Shown: positions 34,385 to 42,523 of the stretch, piece after piece
How the letters are laid out: the number at the start of each line of letters is the position of its first letter
Position numbering within the stretch: the stretch's first letter is position 1
From: Nonomuraea typhae
GTDB taxonomy: Bacteria; Actinomycetota; Actinomycetes; Streptosporangiales; Streptosporangiaceae
Assembly: GCF_009760925.1 (NCBI RefSeq)
Contig: NZ_VRLV01000002.1
Span: forward strand, 620,001-684,000
Direction: 5' to 3'
Length of the DNA: 64,000 bases
Translations under genes and position numbers: made by a program
The notes under the pieces: model-generated
The model's input: only the letters and a program-made list of their open reading frames with translations
What the model was told of the DNA's origin: nothing
Database searches by the model: none

Positions 34385-35167
34385 ATGAAGTTCCCCTTTT
34401 ATGCAGTGATCTCCGTGGTGCTGGCCGGCCTTGTCATCGTCGGCGGCACCGGTACCGCCTCCGCCTTTCCGATCAAGGGCTCCGGCCTGACCAAGAACAA
34501 GCTGTACCGCAGCGGCCCCCTGGCGCCGAGCGCGTGCGCGGAGAAGCCGATCTCCCCGGGGAACGTCGCCGAGGCCAAGGCGTACGTGAGCACGATCCAC
34601 GCCTGTCTCAACCGGGCCTGGGCGGACCACTTCGCCAAGGCCGGGCTGCGCTTCGGCCGGCCGTCCCTCTCCTTCGTCACCAAGACGGGCAGCCGCTTCT
34701 GCGGCGAGAAGTGGGAGGACCAGGCCGGCACCTACTGCAACAAAACCAAGCGCTACGCCATCAACCTCGGCAAGGAGATGATCGAGGACGCCAGTGACCT
34801 GTTCCTGATGGAGACGATCGGCCACGAGTACGGGCACCACCTGCAGAACATCACCGGCATCCAGCGCGGCTACGTCTACGAGCCGTACCGGAACAAGAAG
34901 GAGGAGCTGGAGCAGTCGCGCCGGTACGAGCTGCAGGCCGAGTGCCTGTCGGGCGTCTTCATGGGCAGCATCTGGGAGTCGCTCGACCGCACCGAGGAGG
35001 ACTGGGCCTACCTCATGGAGATCGTCCAGGACTCCGGCGACGAGAACACCAAGCTCAAGGACCACGGCAAGGGGCGGAACCAGCGTTACTGGCTGAGCAA
35101 GGGCTTCACCGCCGGCAACCCGTCGGCCTGCAACACCTGGACCGTCCCCGTCTCGCTGGTCGCCTAG
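34385..35167 (+). CDS. Secreted neutral zinc metallopeptidase, paralogue 4
   Basis: 260 aa. Signal peptide about 1-27 (AVISVVLAGLVIVGGTGTASA). The shared mature start is LTKNKLYRSGPLAPSAC. The zinc site is HEYGHH (147-152), with an atypical NITG after it, and ELQAEC (182-187). An extra charged insertion RNKKEELEQSRRY precedes ELQAEC. The end is CNTWTVPVSLVA. No -10 at the 8-nt position is evident here; a TATCAA box about 30 nt upstream may serve. It closes the array and ends 4 bp before the convergent serine hydrolase gene. Confidence 0.85.
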   Translation: MKFPFYAVISVVLAGLVIVGGTGTASAFPIKGSGLTKNKLYRSGPLAPSACAEKPISPGNVAEAKAYVSTIHACLNRAWADHFAKAGLRFGRPSLSFVTKTGSRFCGEKWEDQAGTYCNKTKRYAINLGKEMIEDASDLFLMETIGHEYGHHLQNITGIQRGYVYEPYRNKKEELEQSRRYELQAECLSGVFMGSIWESLDRTEEDWAYLMEIVQDSGDENTKLKDHGKGRNQRYWLSKGFTAGNPSACNTWTVPVSLVA

Positions 35168-35171
35168 GACG

Positions 35172-36308
35172 TCACCTCGCGCACAGCGCGCGGTCGATCA
35201 GTTCGGCGGCGAGCTTCTCCTGCTTCATCGCCCGCTCGTCGCCGATCTGCGTGGTCATCACGACCACCGCGCTGCGCCTGCCGTCGGCGCTCACGCCGGT
35301 GCGCGTCTTGAAGCCGTAGTCGTCGCCGCCGTGGTTCCAGTAGGCGCCGCCGCACGACAGCGGGCGCGAGCTGATGCCGAGCCCGTAGCGCGACCCCGGC
35401 CACGTATCCTCCCAGGCGGGCACGCCCTTCTTCATCTCCGCGAGCTGCGCGGCCGGAACCAGCTCGCCGCCCAGCAGCGCGCGGAGGAAGCGGCCGACGT
35501 CGCCGGTGGTCGAGATGAGCCCGCCCGCGGCGTCGCCGTCGAACTTGTCGGTGAGGTCCACCGGGGCGGCGGGCGGCAGCAGAAGGTAGCCGCGGGCGTG
35601 CGGCTTGGGCACCTGGTTCGAGCGCCCCGCCCACAGCGTACGGCCGAGCCCCAGCGGCCGGCTGATGCGCGCGGAGACCTCCTTGTGCCAGGCGCGCCCG
35701 GTGACCTTCTCGATGACCATGCTGAGGAGCAGGTAGCCGGTGTTGTTGTAACGCCACTTGGCGCCCGGCTCGGACAACGGCTTCTCCTTGACCGCCTTGG
35801 CGACGATCTCCGCCTCGGTGAAGCGGTCGAAGCGGTGCGCCAGGATGTCCTCGATCGAGCCGTAGCCGGGATAGGCGTCGTACAGGCCGCTGGTGTGCTG
35901 CAGCAGCATCCGCACGGTGATCTTGCCGCCGTCGTTGCCGTTGCCCTGGACGACGCCCGGCAGGATCTCCTCGACGGTGTCGTCCAGGGAGATCTTGCCT
36001 TCGGCCACCAGTTGCAGCACGACCGTGGCCACGAACGTCTTGGTGGTGCTGGCGATGCGGGCGTAGCCGTTGGCCGGGACCGGCTTCCTCGTCCCGTACT
36101 TGGCGGTGCCCGCGGTCGCGACGAGGTTCCGGCCGCCGCCGGTGACGACGCGGGCCTGGACGCCGACGACGCCGAGGTCCTTGAGGGCGGTGACGTCCTT
36201 GTGCAGGTCGGCCTGGCTGTATGCGGGCTTGACCGCCGCCTCCGCGGGAACGGCGGCGGCGGTCAGGATGATCGCGGAGAGGAGGGCTGCTCGATAGGCG
36301 TTGCGCAT
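35172..36308 (-). CDS. Secreted serine hydrolase (class C beta-lactamase/DD-peptidase fold)
   Basis: 378 aa. Signal peptide ends near PAEA (about residue 25). The catalytic motifs of class C-like serine hydrolases are present: ASTTK (SxxK), YNN (YxN) and NHGG (HxG in place of KTG), in the right order, with LLLQHTSGLYD as the usual neighbour segment. Function may be D-alanyl-D-alanine carboxypeptidase/esterase rather than beta-lactamase. The ATG at 36308 is chosen over an earlier GTG because TAGCGT ends 7 nt before it, a leaderless layout like the metallopeptidases next door. It converges on paralogue 4 with a 4-bp gap. Confidence 0.85.
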   Translation of the reverse strand: MRNAYRAALLSAIILTAAAVPAEAAVKPAYSQADLHKDVTALKDLGVVGVQARVVTGGGRNLVATAGTAKYGTRKPVPANGYARIASTTKTFVATVVLQLVAEGKISLDDTVEEILPGVVQGNGNDGGKITVRMLLQHTSGLYDAYPGYGSIEDILAHRFDRFTEAEIVAKAVKEKPLSEPGAKWRYNNTGYLLLSMVIEKVTGRAWHKEVSARISRPLGLGRTLWAGRSNQVPKPHARGYLLLPPAAPVDLTDKFDGDAAGGLISTTGDVGRFLRALLGGELVPAAQLAEMKKGVPAWEDTWPGSRYGLGISSRPLSCGGAYWNHGGDDYGFKTRTGVSADGRRSAVVVMTTQIGDERAMKQEKLAAELIDRALCAR

Positions 36309-36395
36309 GACCTTCACGCTAGGGACGCGATCGGCCCTTCTGATCCGTCTTGAGCCCGGTCTTCGCCTGCGTCCCCCGGATGACCCCGGCGCCGC

Positions 36396-37247
36396 TCAGG
36401 CAACTTTGGATGCGGCCCACGCGGCGATGGCGGCGGCGATGGCCTCCGGCTGGTCCTCGGCGGCGTGGTGGCCGGCCGGGCCGAGGTGCACGATCTCCAG
36501 GGCGGCGATGGCGTCCGCGCACCACTCGGCCACCGCGGGCGTGATGACCAGCGTCGGCGAGGAGTCGAAGGTCAGCAGCAGCTTGGGCACCTCCGGGCTG
36601 GCCTTGAGCCAGGCGCCGAAGCGGGTGAGCGCCTCGGCCACGTCGGCGGGCTCGCCGTCCAGCGGCAGCGACCTGGCCCATTGCAGCACCGGGCGGCGGC
36701 TCTCGCGGGTCGGGAACGGGGCCAGGTACGGCGCCATCTCCCCGGCGCTCAGCGGGTTGAGCACGCCGCCGGTGTAGGCGGTCTCGATGAAGAACGTGCG
36801 GTCGAGCACGAGTTCCTCGCCCTTCTCCGAGCGCATCGTCTCGGCCCGGGCGCGCGGGGCCTGCCCGAGTTCGCTCCACGCCATCGGGCGCACGATCGTC
36901 TCGAAGAACGCCACGCCGCGCACCCGCTCCGGGTGCCGGGCGGCCCAGTCGAAGGCCAGCGTGCCGCCCCAGTCGTGGCCGACCAGCACCACGTCGTCAA
37001 GGCCGAGCGCGTCGAACCACGCCTCCAGGTAGCGGGCGTGGTCGGCGAAGGTGTAGCCGATCTCCGGCTTGCCCGAGCGGCCCATGCCGATCAGGTCGGG
37101 GGCCAGCAGCCGCCCCTCGCCCACGCCGGGCAGGATCTTGCGCCACATGTGGGAGGAGGCCGGGTTGCCGTGCAGGAAGACGTACGGCGTGCCGCTGCCG
37201 CTGTCCTCGTAGTACAGGGTCGAGTCAAGGACGTCGATGACGGGCAT
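36396..37247 (-). CDS. Haloalkane dehalogenase-like alpha/beta hydrolase
   Basis: 283 aa. The HGNPASSHMWR segment gives the halide-stabilising Asn28; the nucleophile is Asp92 in VGHDWGG with Trp93 next to it, the combination that separates dehalogenases from esterases; the histidine is in GPAGHHAAEDQPE (about 260); the second acid is probably in TFDSSPTLV. The cap domain ending FIETAYTGGVLNPLSAGEM is that of the DhaA/LinB group. No signal peptide. The ATG at 37247 is used because upstream sequence is not conserved. It is divergent from the MarR-like gene, which may control it. Confidence 0.85.
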   Translation of the reverse strand: MPVIDVLDSTLYYEDSGSGTPYVFLHGNPASSHMWRKILPGVGEGRLLAPDLIGMGRSGKPEIGYTFADHARYLEAWFDALGLDDVVLVGHDWGGTLAFDWAARHPERVRGVAFFETIVRPMAWSELGQAPRARAETMRSEKGEELVLDRTFFIETAYTGGVLNPLSAGEMAPYLAPFPTRESRRPVLQWARSLPLDGEPADVAEALTRFGAWLKASPEVPKLLLTFDSSPTLVITPAVAEWCADAIAALEIVHLGPAGHHAAEDQPEAIAAAIAAWAASKVA

Positions 37248-37271
37248 GGGAGGTCCGCGCAGGCCGACCGG

Positions 37272-37625
37272 GTGGTGACCGCGGGGCTGGCCGCGGCCGA
37301 GGCCGGCAAATGGCACTACGCGACGCTGGTCGCCCTCGACGACGGCGGGCCGGCCAGCCAGGCCGAGCTCAGCCGCCGGACCGGGATCTACCGCAGCGAC
37401 ATGGTCGCCGTCCTCAACGCGCTGGCCGGGCGCGGGCTCGTCGAGCGGGCCGCCGACCCGGCCGACCGCCGCCGCAACGTCATCACGCTCACCCCGTCCG
37501 GCCGCGCCTTCCTGGCCCGCCTCGACCTGCTCGTCACCGAGCTCCAGGACGAGGCGCTCGCCCCCCTCGCCCCGGCCGAACGCGAGCAGCTCGCCGGATT
37601 GCTGCGCCGCCTGGTCGAGCGCTAA
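37272..37625 (+). CDS. MarR-family regulator, short N-terminus
   Basis: 117 aa from GTG at 37272. The winged helix is clear: SQAELSRRTGIYRSDMVAVLNALAGRGLV (HTH), the DPADRRRNVITLTPSG wing, and the C-terminal helix. MarR proteins usually have about 25 more residues before HYATLVALDD forming the dimer helix; here the divergent dehalogenase start lies only 25 bp upstream, so the 5' end looks truncated or the start is misread. No ribosome site is in range. It may be a non-functional remnant. Confidence 0.6.
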   Translation: MVTAGLAAAEAGKWHYATLVALDDGGPASQAELSRRTGIYRSDMVAVLNALAGRGLVERAADPADRRRNVITLTPSGRAFLARLDLLVTELQDEALAPLAPAEREQLAGLLRRLVER

Positions 37626-38830
37626 CCGCCGGCGCGCGCCAGCGTCTCCAGGGGGTCGGCCAGCACGTGCGCGAACGCCAGCTCGGCCGCCCCCACCAGC
37701 GTCGCGTCGTCGGCCAGCGCCGAGGTGCGCAGCCTGAGCTTCTCCCGCTGCGGCGCCAGCGCGTTGAGCGCCAGCCTGCTGCGGACCTGCGCCGCCGAGC
37801 CCAGATAGACCTCGCGCAGCATGCCGCCGAAGACGACCATCTCCGGGTTGAACAGGTTGACCAGGTTGGCCACGGCCACCCCCAGCCAGTCGCCGACCTG
37901 CCGCAGCGCCTCCTGCGCCACGATGTCCCCCCGGTCGGCGGCGTCCACGACCGCGCGCACCGCGTCACGCCCCTGGTGGCCCTCCTCCGGGTGGCGGCCC
38001 GCCGCCTCCAGCAGGGCCCGCTCCCCCACCTCGGCCTCCAGGCACCCGCGCGCGCCACACGCGCACACGCGCCCCTGCGGGTTGACCGCCATGTGGCCGA
38101 CCTCGCCGCCGTACCCGTCGTGGCCGCCGAGCAGGTGCCCGCCGGCGATGATCCCGCCGCCGACGCCCACGTCGCCGTGCAGGTAGACCAGGTCACGCAC
38201 GCCGACGCCGACGCCCCTGCTGTGCTCGGCGAGCGCCGCCAGGTTCGCGTCGTTGCCCACGCTCACCGGTAAACCGAACGCCAGCCGCTTGCCCAGCGCC
38301 TCACCGAACGGCGCCTCGTCGGCGTGCAGGTTGGGGCCGAACCTGATCACGCCGTCGCTCTTGCGCACCCCGCCGGACACGGCCGCGCCCGCCCCGACGC
38401 AGACCGCGTCCTGGCGGACCTTGCGCCGCATCTGGCGGGCCGCGGTGGCCAGCTCGCCGGTCAGCTCCGGCAGGTCGAACGGGCCGCGCCGCCGTACCGA
38501 CTCCCGTCTGTCGAGAATCACCCCGCCCAGCCCGACGCGGGCGACGGCCAGCCGGTCGGGGCCCACGTCGAAGGCGAAGACGTACACGCGCGCCGACTCA
38601 GGACGCACCACGAGCGAGGGGCGGCCCGCGCGGCCGGTCTCGCGCGGCAGCTCCTCGCGCACCAGACCGGCGGCGGTCAGGTCGGAGGTGAGCGCCATGA
38701 TCGTGCTGCGGTTCAGGCCCATGCGCGAGGTCAGCTCGGCACGCGAGAGCGGCCCGCCCAGGTGGACATGGCGCAGCAGCGTGCCGAGGTTGTGCCGCCT
38801 GATGTCCTCCTGGGATGGCCCCGCCCGCAT
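37622..38830 (-). CDS. ROK-family transcriptional regulator (XylR/NagC type)
   Basis: 402 aa. An N-terminal winged helix (LSRAELTSRMGLNRSTIMALTSDL) is followed by the ROK sugar-kinase fold: FAFDVGPDRLAVARV, VSVGNDANLAALAEHSRG, LHGDVGVGGGIIAGG and the zinc-binding ROK signature with CACGARGCLE. The ATG at 38830 shares its A with the permease TGA, so it is the last gene of the ABC operon. It probably represses this transporter operon in response to xylose or a similar sugar; a dyad at 42101 is a candidate site. Confidence 0.88.
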   Translation of the reverse strand: MRAGPSQEDIRRHNLGTLLRHVHLGGPLSRAELTSRMGLNRSTIMALTSDLTAAGLVREELPRETGRAGRPSLVVRPESARVYVFAFDVGPDRLAVARVGLGGVILDRRESVRRRGPFDLPELTGELATAARQMRRKVRQDAVCVGAGAAVSGGVRKSDGVIRFGPNLHADEAPFGEALGKRLAFGLPVSVGNDANLAALAEHSRGVGVGVRDLVYLHGDVGVGGGIIAGGHLLGGHDGYGGEVGHMAVNPQGRVCACGARGCLEAEVGERALLEAAGRHPEEGHQGRDAVRAVVDAADRGDIVAQEALRQVGDWLGVAVANLVNLFNPEMVVFGGMLREVYLGSAAQVRSRLALNALAPQREKLRLRTSALADDATLVGAAELAFAHVLADPLETLARAGG

Positions 38831-40092
38831 CACCTCAGACCCGCTGCGGCCGCCCGCCTGCGCGCCAGCGCGTCGACGCCCGCGGCCAGCAAGAGGACAG
38901 ATCCGGTGACCAGGTATTTCACGCTGGCACCGTACTGCATCAGGCCCATGCCGTTTTCGATGACCGCCACGACGGCCCCGCCGAGCACCGCGTCGAGCAC
39001 CCGGCCCTTGCCGCCGAACAGGCTCGTCCCGCCGATCACCGCAGCTCCGACGGCGTACAGCAGCACGGTGCTGCCGCCGGTGTTCGGATCGACGGAGTTC
39101 GCGCGTGAGGCGGCGACGATGCCGCCGACCGCCGCCATCGACGAGCAGACGACGAAGGCGAGGATCTTGATCCGGTCCACGTCGATGCCGGCCCGGCGGG
39201 CCGCCTCCGCGTTCCCGCCGACCGCGTAGACGTGCCGCCCGAAGGGGGTACGGCGCAGCACGAACGTCCACACGACCAGCAGGACGAGGATGACCGGCAC
39301 CACGATCGGCACGCCGGTGAGCGAGATCGTCAGCGGGTTGCGGCTGCGCTCCAGGTTGAGCACGTAGACGGCGAGCCCGGCGAGGACCGCCAGCGTGACC
39401 ACCCGGGCGGCGATCAGCGACAGCGGATCGGCCACCAGGCCGCGGCCGCGCCGCCGGCGGGCCCGCATCAGCTGGACGCCCGCGTAGATCAGCACGCTCC
39501 CGGCGTACAGCGCCCAGCCGAGGGCGGGCGTCATGTTCTTCGTGGCGACGGCGACGATGACCGGGTCGTTGATCGAGATGTTCGTGCCCTCGTCCAGCAT
39601 GATCAGCACGAGGCCCTGGAAGGCGAGGAACGCGGCGAGCGTGACCACGAACGACGGGATGCCCACCTTGGCCACCAGCGAGCCGAGGACCAGCCCGATG
39701 ACCGAGCCGGCGAGGATCGCCGTCACCACCGCCACGTACCACGGCTGGCCCAGATCGGTGAGCGTCACCGCCAGCACCGCCGCGCAGACCCCGCTGGCGA
39801 AGCCGGCCGACAGGTCGATCTCGCCGAGCAGCAGCACGAAGACCAGGCCCATGGCGATCAGCGTGACCGCGGCGCCCTGCGTGAACAGGTTGGCGAAGTT
39901 GATGGCCGACAGGAACGACGTCGGGCGGGCGACGGCGAAGGCCGTGCACAGCACGACCAGCCCGACGACCGCCGGCAACGCGCCCATGTCACCGCCGCGC
40001 ACCCGCTCCCCGTAGGCGCGGGCGCTGTGCCCGATCGACGGCGCCTGCGCCGCCGCGACGACGGCCTCGTCGTCCTGCACGAGCTTGCTCAT
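38830..40092 (-). CDS. Sugar ABC transporter permease (XylH/RbsC type)
   Basis: 420 aa permease, longer than RbsC and like XylH. Helices begin at GALPAVVGLVVLCTAFAV, with LGEIDLSAGFASGVCAAVLA, the signature region of the family, and GIDVDRIKILAFVVCSSMAAVGGIVAASR near the EAA-like loop. The ending includes GGTSLFGGKGRVLDAVLGGAVVAVIENG. The ATG at 40092 overlaps the ATPase stop (ATGA). Works with the ATPase and binding protein of the same operon as a pentose-type importer. Confidence 0.9.
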   Translation of the reverse strand: MSKLVQDDEAVVAAAQAPSIGHSARAYGERVRGGDMGALPAVVGLVVLCTAFAVARPTSFLSAINFANLFTQGAAVTLIAMGLVFVLLLGEIDLSAGFASGVCAAVLAVTLTDLGQPWYVAVVTAILAGSVIGLVLGSLVAKVGIPSFVVTLAAFLAFQGLVLIMLDEGTNISINDPVIVAVATKNMTPALGWALYAGSVLIYAGVQLMRARRRRGRGLVADPLSLIAARVVTLAVLAGLAVYVLNLERSRNPLTISLTGVPIVVPVILVLLVVWTFVLRRTPFGRHVYAVGGNAEAARRAGIDVDRIKILAFVVCSSMAAVGGIVAASRANSVDPNTGGSTVLLYAVGAAVIGGTSLFGGKGRVLDAVLGGAVVAVIENGMGLMQYGASVKYLVTGSVLLLAAGVDALARRRAAAAGLR

Positions 40093-40844
40093 GGCACGAT
40101 CCCCAGCTCTCCGCTCCGTCCGGCGGTGATCAGCTCGACGACCTGCGCGTGCGTCACGTCGGCGGTGCGGACCTGGGCCGCCATCCTGCCGAGATAGAGC
40201 GCCGCGATGCGGTCGGAGACGGCGAACACGTCGTTCATGTTGTGCGAGATGAGCACCACCGCCAGGCCCTGGTCCGCCAGCCTGCGCACCAGCTCCAGCA
40301 CCTGGGCGGTCTGGGCCACGCCGAGCGCGGCCGTGGGCTCGTCGAGGATGACCACGCGGGAGTTCCACAGCACCGCCTTGGCGATGGCCACGGTCTGCCG
40401 CTGGCCGCCGGACAGGCTGGAGACCTGCTGCCGGATGGACTTGACCGTGCGCACCGACAGGCCCGACAGCGTGCGCGCGGCCATCTCCTCCATCGTGTCC
40501 TCGTCCAGCACCAGCCCGCTGCGGCGTTCGCGGCCGAGGAACATGTTCTGGACGATGTCGAGGTTGTCGCAGAGCGCGAGATCCTGGTACACGATCTCGA
40601 TGCCCAGCTCGCCGGCGTCACGCGGCCCGGAGATCTGGACCTCGCGGCCGTCGGAGAAGATCTGGCCCGCGTCGATGGGATGGATCCCGCCGACGCACTT
40701 GACCAGGGTGGACTTGCCGGCGCCGTTGTCACCGACCAGCGCGGTGACCTCACCCGCGTAGGCGGAGAAGGCGACGTCGTGCAGGACTTGGACGGGGCCG
40801 AAACTCTTGTCGACGCCGCGTACTTCGAGAAGGGGGATCGTCAT
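40089..40844 (-). CDS. Sugar ABC transporter ATP-binding protein
   Basis: 251 aa single-domain ATPase. Walker A GDNGAGKSTLVK, the signature LSGGQRQTVAIAKA, Walker B VVILDEPTAALG and the switch His in VVLISHNM are present. Unlike E. coli XylG it has only one nucleotide-binding domain, as in the fructose/ribose-type FrcA proteins, so it must act as a homodimer. Overlaps the permease start (ATGA). A hairpin at 40863-40894 separates it from the binding-protein gene. Confidence 0.9.
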   Translation of the reverse strand: MTIPLLEVRGVDKSFGPVQVLHDVAFSAYAGEVTALVGDNGAGKSTLVKCVGGIHPIDAGQIFSDGREVQISGPRDAGELGIEIVYQDLALCDNLDIVQNMFLGRERRSGLVLDEDTMEEMAARTLSGLSVRTVKSIRQQVSSLSGGQRQTVAIAKAVLWNSRVVILDEPTAALGVAQTAQVLELVRRLADQGLAVVLISHNMNDVFAVSDRIAALYLGRMAAQVRTADVTHAQVVELITAGRSGELGIVP

Positions 40845-40862
40845 GGGGCTCCCTCTGAGGGC

Positions 40863-40894
40863 GGGGTACGGCAGGCGGTGGCCCGCCGTACCCC
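40863..40894. promoter_or_regulatory. Intercistronic hairpin between binding protein and ATPase genes
   Basis: GGGGTACGGC and GCCGTACCCC form a perfect 10-bp stem around 12 bases in the 55-bp gap between the two genes. Such structures after a binding-protein gene commonly stabilise or terminate transcripts and make the binding protein more abundant than the membrane components. Confidence 0.6.
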
Positions 40895-40899
40895 AGGGG

Positions 40900-42018
40900 T
40901 CAGCTGATTCCGGCTTCCTTGCACTTGGCGGCGTACTCGCCGGTGCACAGCTCCTCCTTGCTCACGTACCCGTCGGCCACGACGTCCTTGACGGTGTCGA
41001 AGGTGATGGCCTGCGGGTCGAGCAGTTCGGCCGGGACGTCCTTACCTGTCTGGGAGTCCTTGACCGAGCCGCCGGCCGTGGGCTTCTCCCCCTTGGCCAG
41101 CGCGACCGCGAGCTTGGCGGCGGCGTCGGCCTCCTTCTTGACGGCCTTGTAGACGGTCATGCACTGGTCGCCGGCCAGGATGTTCTGCAGCCCCTGCACG
41201 GTGGCGTCCTGGCCGGTGACCGGGACCTTGCCGTTGAGGTTGTTCTTCTTCAGCACGGTGATCGCGGCGTTGCCCAGCCCGTCGTTGGCGGCCAGCACGC
41301 CCGCGATCTTCGGCTCACTGGTCAGCATCTGCTCGAACAGCGTGGCCGCCTTGGCGTTGTCCCATTCGGGCACCGACTCCTCCGGGCCCTTCACGAACTC
41401 GCCGCCGTCGAACTTCGGCTTGAGGACGCCGTCGTACCCGTCCTTGAACAACGTCGCGTTGTTGTCGGTCGGCGAGCCGTTGAGGTAGGCGACGATGGGC
41501 TTGCCGGCCTTCTTCTCCGCCAGGCACTTCGTCAGGCCCTCGCCCTGCAGGGTGCCGACCTTGGTGTTGTCGAAGCTGACGTAGTAGGCGGCGTTGCCGC
41601 CGAGCGTGAGCCGGTCGTAGTCGATCGTGGGCACACCCTGCGCCCTGGCCTTGTCGATGACGGTCTTGCCGGTGCCGCTGTCCAGGTTGACGATCATCAG
41701 CACGGTGGCGCCGTTGGTGATCATCTGGTCGGCGATGGTCTGGAAGGCGTTCTTGTCGTTCTGGGCGTTCTGGATGTCGTACGGGACACCGGCGGCCGTG
41801 AACGCCTCCTCCAGGTACTTGCGGTCGGCCGTCTCCCAGCGGGCCGACGACTTGCTGTCCGGCAGGATGACACCGACCTTGCCCGGCTTGCCGGCGGCTC
41901 CGGTGGGGCCGGCGGCGCCGTCCGTGGCGGTCGTGGCGCCGGTGGTCGTGCCGCTTTGACCCCCGCAGGCGGCCAGACCCAGGACAAGCGCGGCTGCGCC
42001 CAGGATCCACGTGCGCAT
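40900..42018 (-). CDS. Sugar ABC transporter substrate-binding lipoprotein (XylF-like)
   Basis: 372 aa. A lipoprotein signal peptide with lipobox LGLAACGG (Cys about residue 18) and a Thr/Gly/Ala-rich linker precede the periplasmic-binding domain: GKVGVILPDSKSSARWETADRK (xylose-binding-protein start), QMITNGATVLMIVNLDS, GVPTIDYDRLTLGGNAAYYVSFDN and VAYLNGSPTDNNATLF. The pattern is closest to xylose/ribose-type binding proteins. ATG at 42018 is supported by a GGGAGG site 8 nt upstream. It is the promoter-proximal gene of the operon. Confidence 0.9.
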   Translation of the reverse strand: MRTWILGAAALVLGLAACGGQSGTTTGATTATDGAAGPTGAAGKPGKVGVILPDSKSSARWETADRKYLEEAFTAAGVPYDIQNAQNDKNAFQTIADQMITNGATVLMIVNLDSGTGKTVIDKARAQGVPTIDYDRLTLGGNAAYYVSFDNTKVGTLQGEGLTKCLAEKKAGKPIVAYLNGSPTDNNATLFKDGYDGVLKPKFDGGEFVKGPEESVPEWDNAKAATLFEQMLTSEPKIAGVLAANDGLGNAAITVLKKNNLNGKVPVTGQDATVQGLQNILAGDQCMTVYKAVKKEADAAAKLAVALAKGEKPTAGGSVKDSQTGKDVPAELLDPQAITFDTVKDVVADGYVSKEELCTGEYAAKCKEAGIS

Positions 42019-42100
42019 TTGGCAGACCTCCCTGAATGTTGTTTGCGGCAACGTATTCCGCGCGGGAGCTCTTGTGAAGGGGCGCGCGGGTGGGAGTTTG

Positions 42101-42116
42101 TTGTTCCACATAACAA
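42101..42116. promoter_or_regulatory. Candidate ROK/XylR-type operator
   Basis: TTGTTCCACATAACAA has 5-bp arms (TTGTT/AACAA) and resembles the TTTGTT...AACAAA dyads bound by XylR-type ROK proteins. It lies about 85 bp upstream of the binding-protein start. A second, smaller dyad GTTGTTTGCGGCAAC (42038-42052) lies nearer to the ribosome site. Confidence 0.45.
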
Positions 42117-42281
42117 TCCTGAAACACGTGGGCGGGCGCAGGCAGGCAGCGTCTCGTCCAGGTCATGTCCCCGCAAGCTCACGCGGCACTTCACATCAAT
42201 CCCGGCAATTCGGTTGCTGTCGCGATGGACGCGCTGTCCAATGGCGTAGATCTCTGGTCTACGCGCACGAAGGAGCCGCCC

Positions 42282-42521
42282 ATGACCCGGGAGCAAGTGG
42301 AAACGGCCTTACGCCGCGTCGAGCAACTCACCGACCAGGCCAGACCCGCCCTTGACCGCGCGGCCGGCCTCATGGCTCAAGGCGTCTGGACCGGGCCGGC
42401 CGCCCAGCGCTTCGCCGGCGAACTGGCCGCCCAGCGCCAAGCCCTCAGCGGCGGGTGCGCCGCCGCGGTGGAGGAACTCCGGGCGCTCCTGGCCCGCACG
42501 CCGCCGGACAGCCCAGGCTGA
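42282..42521 (+). CDS. WXG100-like small protein
   Basis: 79 aa helical hairpin protein. It starts at MTREQVETALRRVEQL (AAGGAG 6 nt upstream) and has VWTGPAAQRFAGELAAQ in the turn, resembling the WxG turn of WXG100/ESX substrates although W-T-G replaces W-x-G strictly in the same spacing. It has no signal peptide. It lies 2 bp upstream of the toxin gene, as WXG100-like chaperone/partner genes do for type VII-secreted polymorphic toxins. Earlier in-frame starts exist but lack a ribosome site. Confidence 0.7.
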   Translation: MTREQVETALRRVEQLTDQARPALDRAAGLMAQGVWTGPAAQRFAGELAAQRQALSGGCAAAVEELRALLARTPPDSPG

Positions 42522-42523
42522 CC

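Noticed and set aside
38909..39229. Plus-strand frame over the ABC permease
   Set aside because: Antisense shadow; permease helices and signature are on the minus strand.
42455..42523. Extension of the toxin frame upstream of 42524
   Set aside because: It overlaps the WXG100-like gene in another frame and has no ribosome site.
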